This document shows positions 7,077 to 14,349 of a stretch of DNA of 28,330 nucleotides, one piece after another. A program made the translations under genes and the position numbers. The notes beneath the pieces were generated by a model, which saw only the letters and a program-made list of their open reading frames with translations, was not told the origin of the DNA and did no database searches. Origin of the DNA: Akkermansiaceae bacterium UBA6138 (lineage in GTDB: Bacteria; Verrucomicrobiota; Verrucomicrobiia; Verrucomicrobiales; DEV007); contig DIVG01000076.1 in the NCBI GenBank assembly GCA_002422425.1, positions 92,552-120,881 of the forward strand. Reading direction: 5' to 3'. Within the stretch, counting starts at the first letter, position 1, and each line of letters opens with the position of its first letter.

Positions 7077-9731
7077 TTATTTCATCGGGGCAAGCAGGTC
7101 CTCGAGCTCATCTTCCGAAAACGAAAGCTTCTGAGGAGTGCCTTCGAGAATCCCTTCAAAGAGCGCGCGCTTCTTCTGTTGGAGCATAAGAATTTTCTCC
7201 TCGATCGTGCCTGCCGTGATGAGTTTGTAAACAAAGACCGGATTTTTCTGTCCGATCCGGTAGGCTCGATCCGTCGCCTGGGACTCCAGCGCGGGGTTCC
7301 ACCAAGGGTCAAAATGGATGACGGTGTCGGCCGCGGTCAGGTTGAGCCCCGTCCCTCCCGCCCGGAGACTGATAAGAAAAACGGGGGCCTTGCCTGCCTG
7401 GAAATCATCGCAGAGCTGCCCGCGGTCCTTTGATTGCCCGGTTAGGGTGAGAAACCGGACCCCCTCCTTCGTAAGGGCTTGCTCGATAATAGAGAGCATG
7501 CCGGTGAACTGGGAGAAAATGAGAATACGCCGCCCCTCTTTCACCATCGAAGGAATCCAGTCCATGATAAGATCCATTTTCGCCGAGCTCTTCACCTTCT
7601 GAGCGGACGGCAGTTTGAGCAACTGGGGATGGTTACAAACCTGACGCAGCTTCAGCAGAGCATCGAGGACGAGCAGTTTGCTTCGCTCGGCTCCGAGGCG
7701 CGAAATCTCTTCGTGCACCTCGCGACTTACGGCAGCGCGAACAGCCTCGTAAAGTTCGACCTGCTTCGGGTGGAGCTCCACCGTTCGGACGATCTCCGTC
7801 TTGGGAGGCAGGTCGTGAGCAACAAGCGTTTTGGTGCGCCGCAGCATCAGCGGAGCGACCCTCTCGGCGAGACGTTTGCGAAGTCCCTCATCACGATGTT
7901 TTTCGATAGGGCCTCGAAAGCAGCGATTGAAGCTCTCCTCGCTTCCGAGGAAGCCGGGAGTGAGGAAATGGAAGAGAGACCAAAGCTCCCCGAGATGGTT
8001 TTCAATCGGCGTGCCTGAAAGACAGAGCCGATGTCTCGCGTCGATCTTATAGGCGACTTTAGTGATCTGAGAGGCTGTGTTTTTGATGGTGTGCGCCTCG
8101 TCGAGGACAACGTAATGGAAAGGTTGATTGAGAAGTTCCTCAGCATCACGGAAGAGGACAGGATACGAAGTCACGACAAGGTCGCAGTAACGCAAGATAG
8201 GGTAATACTTTTTCCGGAGGGGCCCCTGGAGGGCGATGACCTTCAGGGAAGGAGCAAATTTTTTCGCCTCCTTCTCCCAGTTCGGAACGACACTCTTCGG
8301 CGCGAGGATGAGACTGGGCAGATCGCCGCGCCCGTTTGCCTTTTCACAATGAAGGTGACACAAAGTCTGCACCGTCTTTCCCAATCCCATATCATCAGCG
8401 AGAATACCGCCTAGTTTTTGCTCGCGCAGAAACTGGAGCCATTCAAATCCATCCTGCTGATAAGGGCGCAACGAGGCGAGAAACCCCTGGGGGGCCTCGG
8501 GGTTCTCCCTCGGGCGGAGCAGCTCAATCTCCTCCGCCCGCCTTTTGAGATCTTCGGGGGCAATATCAACGAGCGCGTCTTCCCCTTTAAATCGGGTCAA
8601 TTGCGCCGCCCTGACATGATGAAGACGAACCGTTCCTTCCCCCGAGATGGGATGGAGATCAAAGAGCTCGGTGAGGATACCTAGAATGGTCTGGAGCTTT
8701 TTTGCCGGGATCGCGACGAAGTTCCCGGTATCACCGAGCTGTATCGGAATCTTCTTCGATTCGGGCCATTTTTCCAGGTTGGAGAGACTGAAGCCGGCCG
8801 GCTTGCTTTCGAGATAACGAACAATGCATGGAAGCAGATTAACCTTTTCTTCACCGCGGCGCATACCATACTCAAACCCGAACCAATCCACCGCCTCCTC
8901 CTCGGCATGAATCTCCCCATAGTAGTCGAGAGGCTCGATCACCTTGAGCCCGAAGTCCGGATCGATCGTGATTTCGCAATCAAGAGCCTCGAGCTCGTGG
9001 CGGCGATTGGAAAGAAAGTCTGCCCAGAAAACCTCTTGCATCCCCCGACGGATCGCAGAGTAGGCGTAACACTGGCGATACTCAGGGACGATTTCATCCC
9101 AGGGGTAAAGCTCCACGAGGCGCTTAAGACCCATCGCACGAAGGCGGGTCTCCACTTTCGGATTATCCCCGTCAAGACGGGCGAGAGGCATATTCTCCAG
9201 CACCGCCCGCGCGTCTGAATCGTCCCAATGCAGAATCCCCGCCCGAACATCGACCGAGAACAGATAGATCCCGCTCCGCAACTTACCGAGGCCGAAAGAG
9301 AGATCCTCGACAGCCCCTTTTTCCAGCATTGCCGCCATCAGAAGGGCCGCGACATGCTCGTCATTGGCCCGAGACGCCTGATCACTGCGCCCGTCCACCT
9401 TCCACCCCTCATCGCTGTGATGGATGACAATGCTCACTTCGGCTCTGGGGCTACCGGCCTCGCCTGAGATCTGGCCGAAGACGCCCGCAAATCGCCCCTG
9501 GACGTTCGCCGTCACCACCCGGACGGCCCCGTTCTCGACGAGCCAACGTCCTTTTTGCAGGGTCTCGCGGGAAAAAATCTCGCCGCAAAAAGGGGCCTCG
9601 TGCAAGGAAATTAACCCCAAAACCCCGCCACCGCAGAGATCAGGGGCGCCAAACCTCGGCTTTGGCTCGATGGAGTGATTGTTCAAAAGAGAGGTGCGGA
9701 TGAGAGCGGAAAGGAAGCTCACCTTCACCAA
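7077..9731 (-). CDS. SNF2-family DEAD/DEAH-box ATPase with a degenerate SWIM-like N-terminus
   Basis: The 884-residue protein has a C-terminal SNF2 motor: LADDMGLGKT (motif I, about 443-452), LAPKSVVPNW (Ia), DEAH (544-547), LSGTP (571-575), SLRAGGTGLNL (V) and QATDRAYRIGQ (VI, 818-828). All are intact, so a working double-stranded-DNA translocase is expected. Residues 48-135 resemble the SWIM domain that often precedes such motors, but the CxC...CxH zinc residues are missing except for the His of DEHVAAL. Residues 140-410 form the family's accessory region. The longest frame opens with TTG at 9731; GTG at 9728 or 9722 and TTG at 9686 are also possible and none has a clear ribosome site, so the start is uncertain. 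The biological role (transcription recycling, repair or chromatin-like remodelling) is not shown by the sequence. Confidence 0.9.
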   Translation of the reverse strand: MVKVSFLSALIRTSLLNNHSIEPKPRFGAPDLCGGGVLGLISLHEAPFCGEIFSRETLQKGRWLVENGAVRVVTANVQGRFAGVFGQISGEAGSPRAEVSIVIHHSDEGWKVDGRSDQASRANDEHVAALLMAAMLEKGAVEDLSFGLGKLRSGIYLFSVDVRAGILHWDDSDARAVLENMPLARLDGDNPKVETRLRAMGLKRLVELYPWDEIVPEYRQCYAYSAIRRGMQEVFWADFLSNRRHELEALDCEITIDPDFGLKVIEPLDYYGEIHAEEEAVDWFGFEYGMRRGEEKVNLLPCIVRYLESKPAGFSLSNLEKWPESKKIPIQLGDTGNFVAIPAKKLQTILGILTELFDLHPISGEGTVRLHHVRAAQLTRFKGEDALVDIAPEDLKRRAEEIELLRPRENPEAPQGFLASLRPYQQDGFEWLQFLREQKLGGILADDMGLGKTVQTLCHLHCEKANGRGDLPSLILAPKSVVPNWEKEAKKFAPSLKVIALQGPLRKKYYPILRYCDLVVTSYPVLFRDAEELLNQPFHYVVLDEAHTIKNTASQITKVAYKIDARHRLCLSGTPIENHLGELWSLFHFLTPGFLGSEESFNRCFRGPIEKHRDEGLRKRLAERVAPLMLRRTKTLVAHDLPPKTEIVRTVELHPKQVELYEAVRAAVSREVHEEISRLGAERSKLLVLDALLKLRQVCNHPQLLKLPSAQKVKSSAKMDLIMDWIPSMVKEGRRILIFSQFTGMLSIIEQALTKEGVRFLTLTGQSKDRGQLCDDFQAGKAPVFLISLRAGGTGLNLTAADTVIHFDPWWNPALESQATDRAYRIGQKNPVFVYKLITAGTIEEKILMLQQKKRALFEGILEGTPQKLSFSEDELEDLLAPMK

Positions 9732-9806
9732 TCATTCTAAGTTTTCAACCTCTACGAAAGGAAAATACAGCGGTAAAAAGTCAACCTCTGCCCCACCCAG
9801 TGAAAA

Positions 9807-9834
9807 GGGCCAGGCGGATTACTCCGCCTGGCCC
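9807..9834 (-). terminator. Strong intrinsic terminator of the sigma/anti-sigma-like operon
   Basis: GGGCCAGGCGGA (9807-9818) and TCCGCCTGGCCC (9823-9834) form a perfect 12-bp stem with a 4-base loop. On the minus strand it is followed by TTTTC and lies 46 bases past the stop at 9880. The rest of 9732-9879 is the upstream region of the SNF2 gene. Confidence 0.85.
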
Positions 9835-9879
9835 CCAGTTATTACGTCCACGACCAAACAAAGTTCGGCCGAAATGGTT

Positions 9880-10869
9880 TTATCGAGTCAACTCAAGTTT
9901 CAATTGTGAAACGAGGTGACGGTTTTTTTCGAGGATCCCTTCCAACACAGGCCTCTCAGCGGCCCCTTCCGGCATGCCCTTGATGACCTCTGATAAATCT
10001 TTCTGAAGACCGCTCAAATCAGCAAGCAGCCGCAGATCAGCCTCCTGGTTGGCGAGTGGGTTTCCACTGATGGAGACAGGGCGGAAACCGGCAAGCACCC
10101 GACTTCTCTCCTCAGGTGAAGGGGCATCCATGGGCACATAACCGTTGACGAGAACGCTACCGGTGCCCCGAAATCCCGTTTTGGCGAGGGAACCCGAACT
10201 GAGTCGTTTTTCAATCATTCCAGTCTTGAGGGATCGGCCAAAATAATACTCGGAAAGCGGCGGCAAATAAGAATCGACGCGCTCAAAGTCCCCTCGTTCC
10301 GCTGCAATTCGCAAAGTTCCCATTCCCGGGACAAATGAAGCCGGTATGACCTGCCCGGCGTCCAGATAACTCGCGTCAATCAGAGACGAGGCCAAACGCT
10401 CGTCCGCGAAATCGAGACGGGAAATGTCCTCAATCTCCTCCGCCAAAAAAAGCTGCGGCACATGTACCAGAGGAGCCGCCGCCACCGAAACGCCGCCCTG
10501 AGATTCAATCTCGCGATCCCTTTGACTGGTCATGACGAGCCCCCCCACGAGCAACATTCCCGCGACCGCCGCCGCCGCAGCGAGAGACCTGTTCCCTGAG
10601 CGGAAAATACCCTCCACGATGGTCGGACGACCCACAGACGAGACGGGCTCCAGCAACTTGAGTTCGGGGCGTCTGAGACCCGCCTGCCACTCACCGCGCA
10701 GCCCGTCACCCAAAAGGTCCATGATCTCGCGCATCGAGGAAAGTTCGGCCTGAGCCATTGGCGAAGACTGCAGGCGAGCTTCGAACGCCGCAGCCTCGGC
10801 AACGCTGAGCTCTCCCAGGGCGTATGCCGTCATCTGCGGATCATCCGTATTGATTAGTTCACGATTCAT
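9880..10869 (-). CDS. Putative one-TM anti-sigma-like protein paired with an ECF sigma factor
   Basis: The 329-residue protein opens with DDPQMTAYALGELSVAEAAAF, the typical start of anti-sigma-like proteins in Verrucomicrobiota and Planctomycetota. It has one predicted membrane helix (about 94-112, Ala/Gly/Leu/Val-rich) and a long extracytoplasmic part with no family I recognise. The HxxxCxxC zinc motif of classical zinc anti-sigma factors is absent. The ECF sigma gene is just upstream (24-base gap), and the pair is closed by a strong terminator, so binding and holding that sigma factor at the membrane is the natural inference. No VWA domain is present, although relatives with this N-terminus often carry one. 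The outer part may sense an envelope signal. Confidence 0.65.
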   Translation of the reverse strand: MNRELINTDDPQMTAYALGELSVAEAAAFEARLQSSPMAQAELSSMREIMDLLGDGLRGEWQAGLRRPELKLLEPVSSVGRPTIVEGIFRSGNRSLAAAAAVAGMLLVGGLVMTSQRDREIESQGGVSVAAAPLVHVPQLFLAEEIEDISRLDFADERLASSLIDASYLDAGQVIPASFVPGMGTLRIAAERGDFERVDSYLPPLSEYYFGRSLKTGMIEKRLSSGSLAKTGFRGTGSVLVNGYVPMDAPSPEERSRVLAGFRPVSISGNPLANQEADLRLLADLSGLQKDLSEVIKGMPEGAAERPVLEGILEKNRHLVSQLKLELTR

Positions 10870-10893
10870 TGAGTTTGGCAGTTTTAGTAAAAT

Positions 10894-11436
10894 TTAATCG
10901 GAATTGACTTCGACACCCATGAGACTGCGGAGCCGCTTGATTCCCGTATGGATGAGAAAGCCCACGTTGCTCACGCTGAGCCCGGTGACATCCGAGATTT
11001 CTTTGTAGCTGAGGTCTCCCTGGAATTTCAGCCGAATGACTTCCCGCTGGTTCTCGGGGAGCCGATCCAGAAAGGTCATGACCTCGGCGTGCCGCTCGCG
11101 CTCCTCCATCGCCCGCGACGGATCGGGGGACGAGTCGTTAAGATTTTCAAACGCCTCGCCGGCCGAGGAAAGCATGGGATTCTCTTTACGGAGCACGTCG
11201 ATGGAACGATTCCGACAAACCGTGTAAAGCCAGCTCTTGAGGCGCCCCTGAATCATTTCGGGGTCCTGCCGATGAAGTTTGATAAAAGTATCCTGCACCA
11301 CATCGCGAGCGCGGTCCCAGTCACCGCCGAGGAGCCCGGCGGCATAGCCCGTCAAAGGACCTTCGAAATCCGCTTGGGCGGATTCCACGAGCTCGCGAGG
11401 CGAAACTTCCATGATATGGAGCAATACGGCGGACAT
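10894..11436 (-). CDS. ECF-type RNA polymerase sigma factor
   Basis: The 180-residue protein has a sigma region 2 (about 22-88: DVVQDTFIKLHR, WLYTVCRNRSIDVLRKE) and a sigma region 4 helix-turn-helix (about 120-172: LPENQREVIRLKFQGDLSYKEIS, SNVGFLIHTGIKRLR). There is no region 1.1 or 3, which fits the ECF group. An in-frame ATG at 11412 (MEVSPRELV) is an alternative start that lines up better with family N-termini; neither ATG has a good ribosome site. The next gene encodes the likely anti-sigma partner. ECF factors usually direct envelope or stress regulons; the target genes cannot be read from this window. Confidence 0.88.
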   Translation of the reverse strand: MSAVLLHIMEVSPRELVESAQADFEGPLTGYAAGLLGGDWDRARDVVQDTFIKLHRQDPEMIQGRLKSWLYTVCRNRSIDVLRKENPMLSSAGEAFENLNDSSPDPSRAMEERERHAEVMTFLDRLPENQREVIRLKFQGDLSYKEISDVTGLSVSNVGFLIHTGIKRLRSLMGVEVNSD

Positions 11437-11501
11437 GAGTGCGATGACTACATCGCTTAAAACGAACCGCCCGGAGACTTCTTAGTAAAAAAATTGACCA
11501 C

Positions 11502-11530
11502 AGTTTAATTCGGGATTCATCACTTCTCAA
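11502..11530 (-). promoter_or_regulatory. Candidate housekeeping promoter of the ECF sigma gene
   Basis: On the minus strand TTGAGA (11525-11530), a 17-base spacer and TAAACT (11502-11507) match the -35/-10 consensus at 5 of 6 and 4 of 6 positions. The start of transcription would fall about 60 bases before the ATG at 11436. Confidence 0.35.
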
Positions 11531-11551
11531 TCATCTTTACTTTTTGTGTGA

Positions 11552-11598
11552 ACTTTCCTCCCCGTTCCCTGAAGACGAGGCGTCCGTGAAGATGCCTC
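11552..11598. other. Shared noncoding motif plus hairpin in the divergent sigma/regulator spacer
   Basis: The segment 11552-11576 (ACTTTCCTCCCC, GTTCCC, TGAAGAC) closely matches 23651-23673, upstream of the pilus-like operon. It is followed at 11577-11598 by GAGGCGTC, a CGTGAA loop and GATGCCTC, a stem of 8 pairs with one G-T pair. Both copies also carry CGTGAA shortly downstream. It may be a regulator site or a leader RNA element. The rest of 11437-11724 holds the candidate sigma promoter and AT-rich DNA ahead of the response regulator. Confidence 0.35.
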
Positions 11599-11676
11599 AC
11601 CATCCTTGAGAATCATTTTTTTCAATTATGAGATTTAAAAGTTGCAATAATTAAGATATCCGTAGTATTTGAGTCG

Positions 11677-11686
11677 CTTAATTAAG
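11677..11686. promoter_or_regulatory. Perfect 10-bp palindrome upstream of the response regulator
   Basis: CTTAATTAAG is self-complementary and ends 38 bases before the ATG at 11725, within the AT-rich stretch where a promoter is expected. It could be an operator, perhaps for self-regulation, but one short palindrome is weak evidence. Confidence 0.2.
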
Positions 11687-11724
11687 GCCGATTTGATCCT
11701 TCAATCATTCAACCTCCCGCTGTT

Positions 11725-13095
11725 ATGGCAACCATTCTAGTAATCGACGACGAAGCCTCCATCCTGAAACTCATGGCAAAATCCTGCACCCAACAGGGCC
11801 ATGAAGTGACAGCAGTGCAAACCGGGAAGGAAGGACTCGAGGAGCTCGATCGGCTCAAACCCGATCTCATGATCGTCGATCTTCTCATCGGAGACATGAA
11901 TGGCCTTGAAATCATCCGTCACAGCAACATCAACCACCCTCATACCCAGGTCATCATGGTCACCGGGCACGGCTCGGTTGAGACGGCGGTCGAGGCCATG
12001 CGTCTCGGGGCGTTCGATTATCTCACGAAGCCGTTTGAACTCGCCGACCTGCAACGCACTGTGGAACTGGGACTCCAGCGAGGTAACCCCTCCGCAAGTC
12101 GCACGGCGGAGCCCTTCCAGCTTTCCGCGATCACCCAGACGACCGGCGGAATGATAGGTGAAAGTCCGAAGATTCGGGGAATCCTTAAGATCATTGAGAA
12201 GATTGCCGACAATGACTCCCCCGTTCTTCTCGAGGGTGAATTTGGTTCCGGTAAACAGATGGTAGCCCGGAGCATTCACAACGCGAGCCGGCGAAACCAC
12301 GCCCCCTTCAAGGTGCTGCAATGCTCCGCGCTTCCCGAGGATCTCCTCGAAGCAGAGCTCTTCGGGAGCCTCGTTGGCCACACTGAGACGATTTTTTCCC
12401 GCGCGGCGGGCGGAACTGTTCTCCTTGAGGAGATTCACATGCTCCCGGTCCGACTCCAGTCCAAGTTGGAGAGCTACCTCGAAGAGATCAACACCCGCCG
12501 CGTCATGAACAACCTGCCGGTCAAAATGGATGTTCGTTTCATCGCATCCTCGGCGAAACCTCTTCAGGAATGCGTCGAAGGAGGGACGTTCCGTGAAGAC
12601 CTCTTCTATAAAATCTCGGTCATCCCGATCGAAGTTCCTCCCCTTCGCAGCCGAACGGAGGACATCGAACTCCTCGCCGATCACTTTTTGAGAAAGTATG
12701 CTGAGAGAACCGGGACAAAACCACCCGAAGTAGACAAGTACGCCAAACGGCTCCTTGAGGGTTACAGCTGGCCCGGTAATGTCGGGGAGTTGCAGAATGC
12801 GATGGAGCGCGCCTGTGCTTTTGCCGAGGCAGGCCGGATCAGACCCGTCGATCTGCCACCCAAGGTATCCCAGAAAGTTGAAATTACCGACGATGACGAA
12901 AAGACGACCCATCACCTCCCCATCGGGGTCGGCCTCTCGGATTACGTTAAAAAGCAGGAGAAGCTTTTTATCCGGGAAACTCTCAAGTATAACGGAGGTT
13001 CCCGCGAGAAAACCGCCAGCATGCTTGGAGTCAGCATTGCCACCCTCTATCGTAAAATGGGTCTGAAGCTCGAAGACAAAGCCCCGTCCCATTGA
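11725..13095 (+). CDS. NtrC-type response regulator with degenerate AAA+ domain, lacking GAFTGA
   Basis: The 456-residue protein has a receiver domain (1-120: acidic pair D8/D9, phosphorylation site D52, T80, K102), an AAA+ domain (about 143-375) and a C-terminal Fis-type helix-turn-helix (about 414-446: SREKTASMLGVSIATLYRKM). The Walker A GEFGSGK (171-177) is kept. The sigma54-contacting L1 loop between ELFG and GGT is about 7 residues shorter than usual and has no GAFTGA (VGHTETIF instead). Walker B reads LLEE instead of FLDE, sensor I ASSAK replaces ATNRD, the second Arg of FREDLFYR is Lys (296), and the sensor II Arg of GNVREL is Gly (354). It therefore probably binds DNA under phospho-control but does not activate sigma54 polymerase. 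No histidine kinase is nearby. The divergent neighbour is the ECF sigma gene. Confidence 0.88.
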   Translation: MATILVIDDEASILKLMAKSCTQQGHEVTAVQTGKEGLEELDRLKPDLMIVDLLIGDMNGLEIIRHSNINHPHTQVIMVTGHGSVETAVEAMRLGAFDYLTKPFELADLQRTVELGLQRGNPSASRTAEPFQLSAITQTTGGMIGESPKIRGILKIIEKIADNDSPVLLEGEFGSGKQMVARSIHNASRRNHAPFKVLQCSALPEDLLEAELFGSLVGHTETIFSRAAGGTVLLEEIHMLPVRLQSKLESYLEEINTRRVMNNLPVKMDVRFIASSAKPLQECVEGGTFREDLFYKISVIPIEVPPLRSRTEDIELLADHFLRKYAERTGTKPPEVDKYAKRLLEGYSWPGNVGELQNAMERACAFAEAGRIRPVDLPPKVSQKVEITDDDEKTTHHLPIGVGLSDYVKKQEKLFIRETLKYNGGSREKTASMLGVSIATLYRKMGLKLEDKAPSH

Positions 13096-13107
13096 CCCCG
13101 GGAGCCT

Positions 13108-13239
13108 TCAGGGGTATTTCTCCTGGAGCCAGCTGAACTGTTCCGGGCGTTCCCGGCACTTTTCGCAAAGCGTGCCCCCTTCTCTCCAGGGAGCCGCCGG
13201 ACCCGTCAGAGGCAGGATCGAAGGATTTCGCGCTGCCAC
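13108..13239 (-). CDS. Possible small protein overlapping the 3' end of rnd
   Basis: A 43-codon frame opens with GTG at 13239, inside the end of rnd, and ends with TGA at 13108, in the gap after rnd. It reads through GTLCEKCRERPEQF and ends SWLQEKYP, which looks protein-like, with one CxxC pair and mostly G/C third positions. The ribosome site is weak and no ATG is present, so it may be a chance frame. The CxxC could bind a metal together with a partner. Confidence 0.25.
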   Translation of the reverse strand: MAARNPSILPLTGPAAPWREGGTLCEKCRERPEQFSWLQEKYP

Positions 13240-14321
13240 CTCAGGAGGGAATCGGTTTTTTCCTCCTCCCGAACATTGGCCGCTGCCAATCGCTCCATCA
13301 CCGTGCGGGTCGCTATCACGGTGGGCTCGATCCCGAGCTTGGCAGCCTGCTTATCGCGGCAACGCCTGATCTGCTCAAACCGGGCTTCGTTAATCTCAAG
13401 GCGGGACCCTTCCCCCCTCCGGTGCTTGACCGGGTAAGCGGACGACTTAACCGCATTCGCCTTTTCAATCGCCTCATCGAGGCGCTTCACCGGACCGGAC
13501 CGGAGATAGTGAGCGGGACGCACCTTACGACCCGCCTCCAGCTGCTCCACCATCGTCATTAGCTCCTGATTCGAGAGAAACTTAAACGCCGGGCGATCGA
13601 GCCGCCTGCACTCGTCGTCCCGCCACATCCAGAGATGCTTTAAAAAGTGAAGCCCTTTCGGCGATAATTTGCCCCATCCTGAGATACGCCAGACTTCGTC
13701 CTCGGACTTCCCGCTGCGCCCGCGGACGGATTCCTGCGCGGCGAGGCAGCTCTCGTAAAACCAATCGAGGCGACCGATCGCATCGAGGCGCTCAAGATAT
13801 TTGCCCCCGAGATCAAGCAGGTAGCGGACATCATTGTAGGCATACTCCAGCATCTTCGGACTGAGTGGTCGACGGCTCCAATCCGCCTTCTGGGATGCCT
13901 TGGAAAGCTTCACCCCGTATTCGTCCTCAAGCAAATTCGCCAGACCAAACTTATCCTTACCAAGAAACCGGGCCGCCACCTGGGTATCGAGAATCGTTTT
14001 TGGAACCCAGTTAAAAGTGCTGTTGAACAGGGAAATATCGTAATCCGCCCCGTGCATCCAAACCACCTCAAAGCGATCGACAAAGGTAATAAAATCGTTT
14101 AAACCCGTGATTCCGATGGACAGGGGATCAATGATTGCGAGCGCCCCCGGAATCGAAAACTGAATGAGACAAAGCTTCGTCTCATAGGAGTGCATGCTGT
14201 CCGCCTCTGTATCAATAGAACAGGCTCGAAAATCGCCGGATGCCCCGGCTCTCCCGACAAAGGCGTGCAGATCCTCGATTCGATCAATGTAAGTCTCAGA
14301 CGCCGAGGTGAGAGATTCCAT
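13206..14321 (-). CDS. rnd: Ribonuclease D (DEDDy 3'-5' exoribonuclease with HRDC domain)
   Basis: The protein has an exonuclease domain with the DEDDy residues in SIDTEAD, MHGADYD and YAYNDVRYLLDL, then an HRDC nucleic-acid-binding domain (WGKLSPKGLHFLKHLWMWRDDE). RNase D trims 3' ends of tRNA precursors and other RNAs. The longest frame starts at 14381, inside rho. The ATG at 14321 has a GAGG nine bases upstream and gives the usual family N-terminus; 14336 is another option. With the 14321 start it has 371 residues, close to the E. coli protein. It follows rho on the same strand with a short gap (or a 32-base overlap if the first ATG is used), so co-transcription with coaE-rho is likely. 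Confidence 0.92.
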   Translation of the reverse strand: MESLTSASETYIDRIEDLHAFVGRAGASGDFRACSIDTEADSMHSYETKLCLIQFSIPGALAIIDPLSIGITGLNDFITFVDRFEVVWMHGADYDISLFNSTFNWVPKTILDTQVAARFLGKDKFGLANLLEDEYGVKLSKASQKADWSRRPLSPKMLEYAYNDVRYLLDLGGKYLERLDAIGRLDWFYESCLAAQESVRGRSGKSEDEVWRISGWGKLSPKGLHFLKHLWMWRDDECRRLDRPAFKFLSNQELMTMVEQLEAGRKVRPAHYLRSGPVKRLDEAIEKANAVKSSAYPVKHRRGEGSRLEINEARFEQIRRCRDKQAAKLGIEPTVIATRTVMERLAAANVREEEKTDSLLRWQREILRSCL

Positions 14322-14349
14322 CAAGGTCTGCCTCATCCCGGGTCTTTTC

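Noticed and set aside
11690..11724. A sigma54 promoter ahead of the NtrC-like gene
   Set aside because: No TGGCAC-N5-TTGC-type -24/-12 element was found.
11737..13092. 451-codon open frame antisense to the response regulator
   Set aside because: It lies wholly opposite a gene with clear receiver, AAA+ and HTH motifs. Its own product shows no motif, and long antisense frames are common in GC-rich DNA.
13109..13125. CAGGGG-TATTT-CTCCTG hairpin as terminator of the response regulator
   Set aside because: The stem is 6 pairs with a G-T pair and has no T-tract, too weak to list as a terminator.
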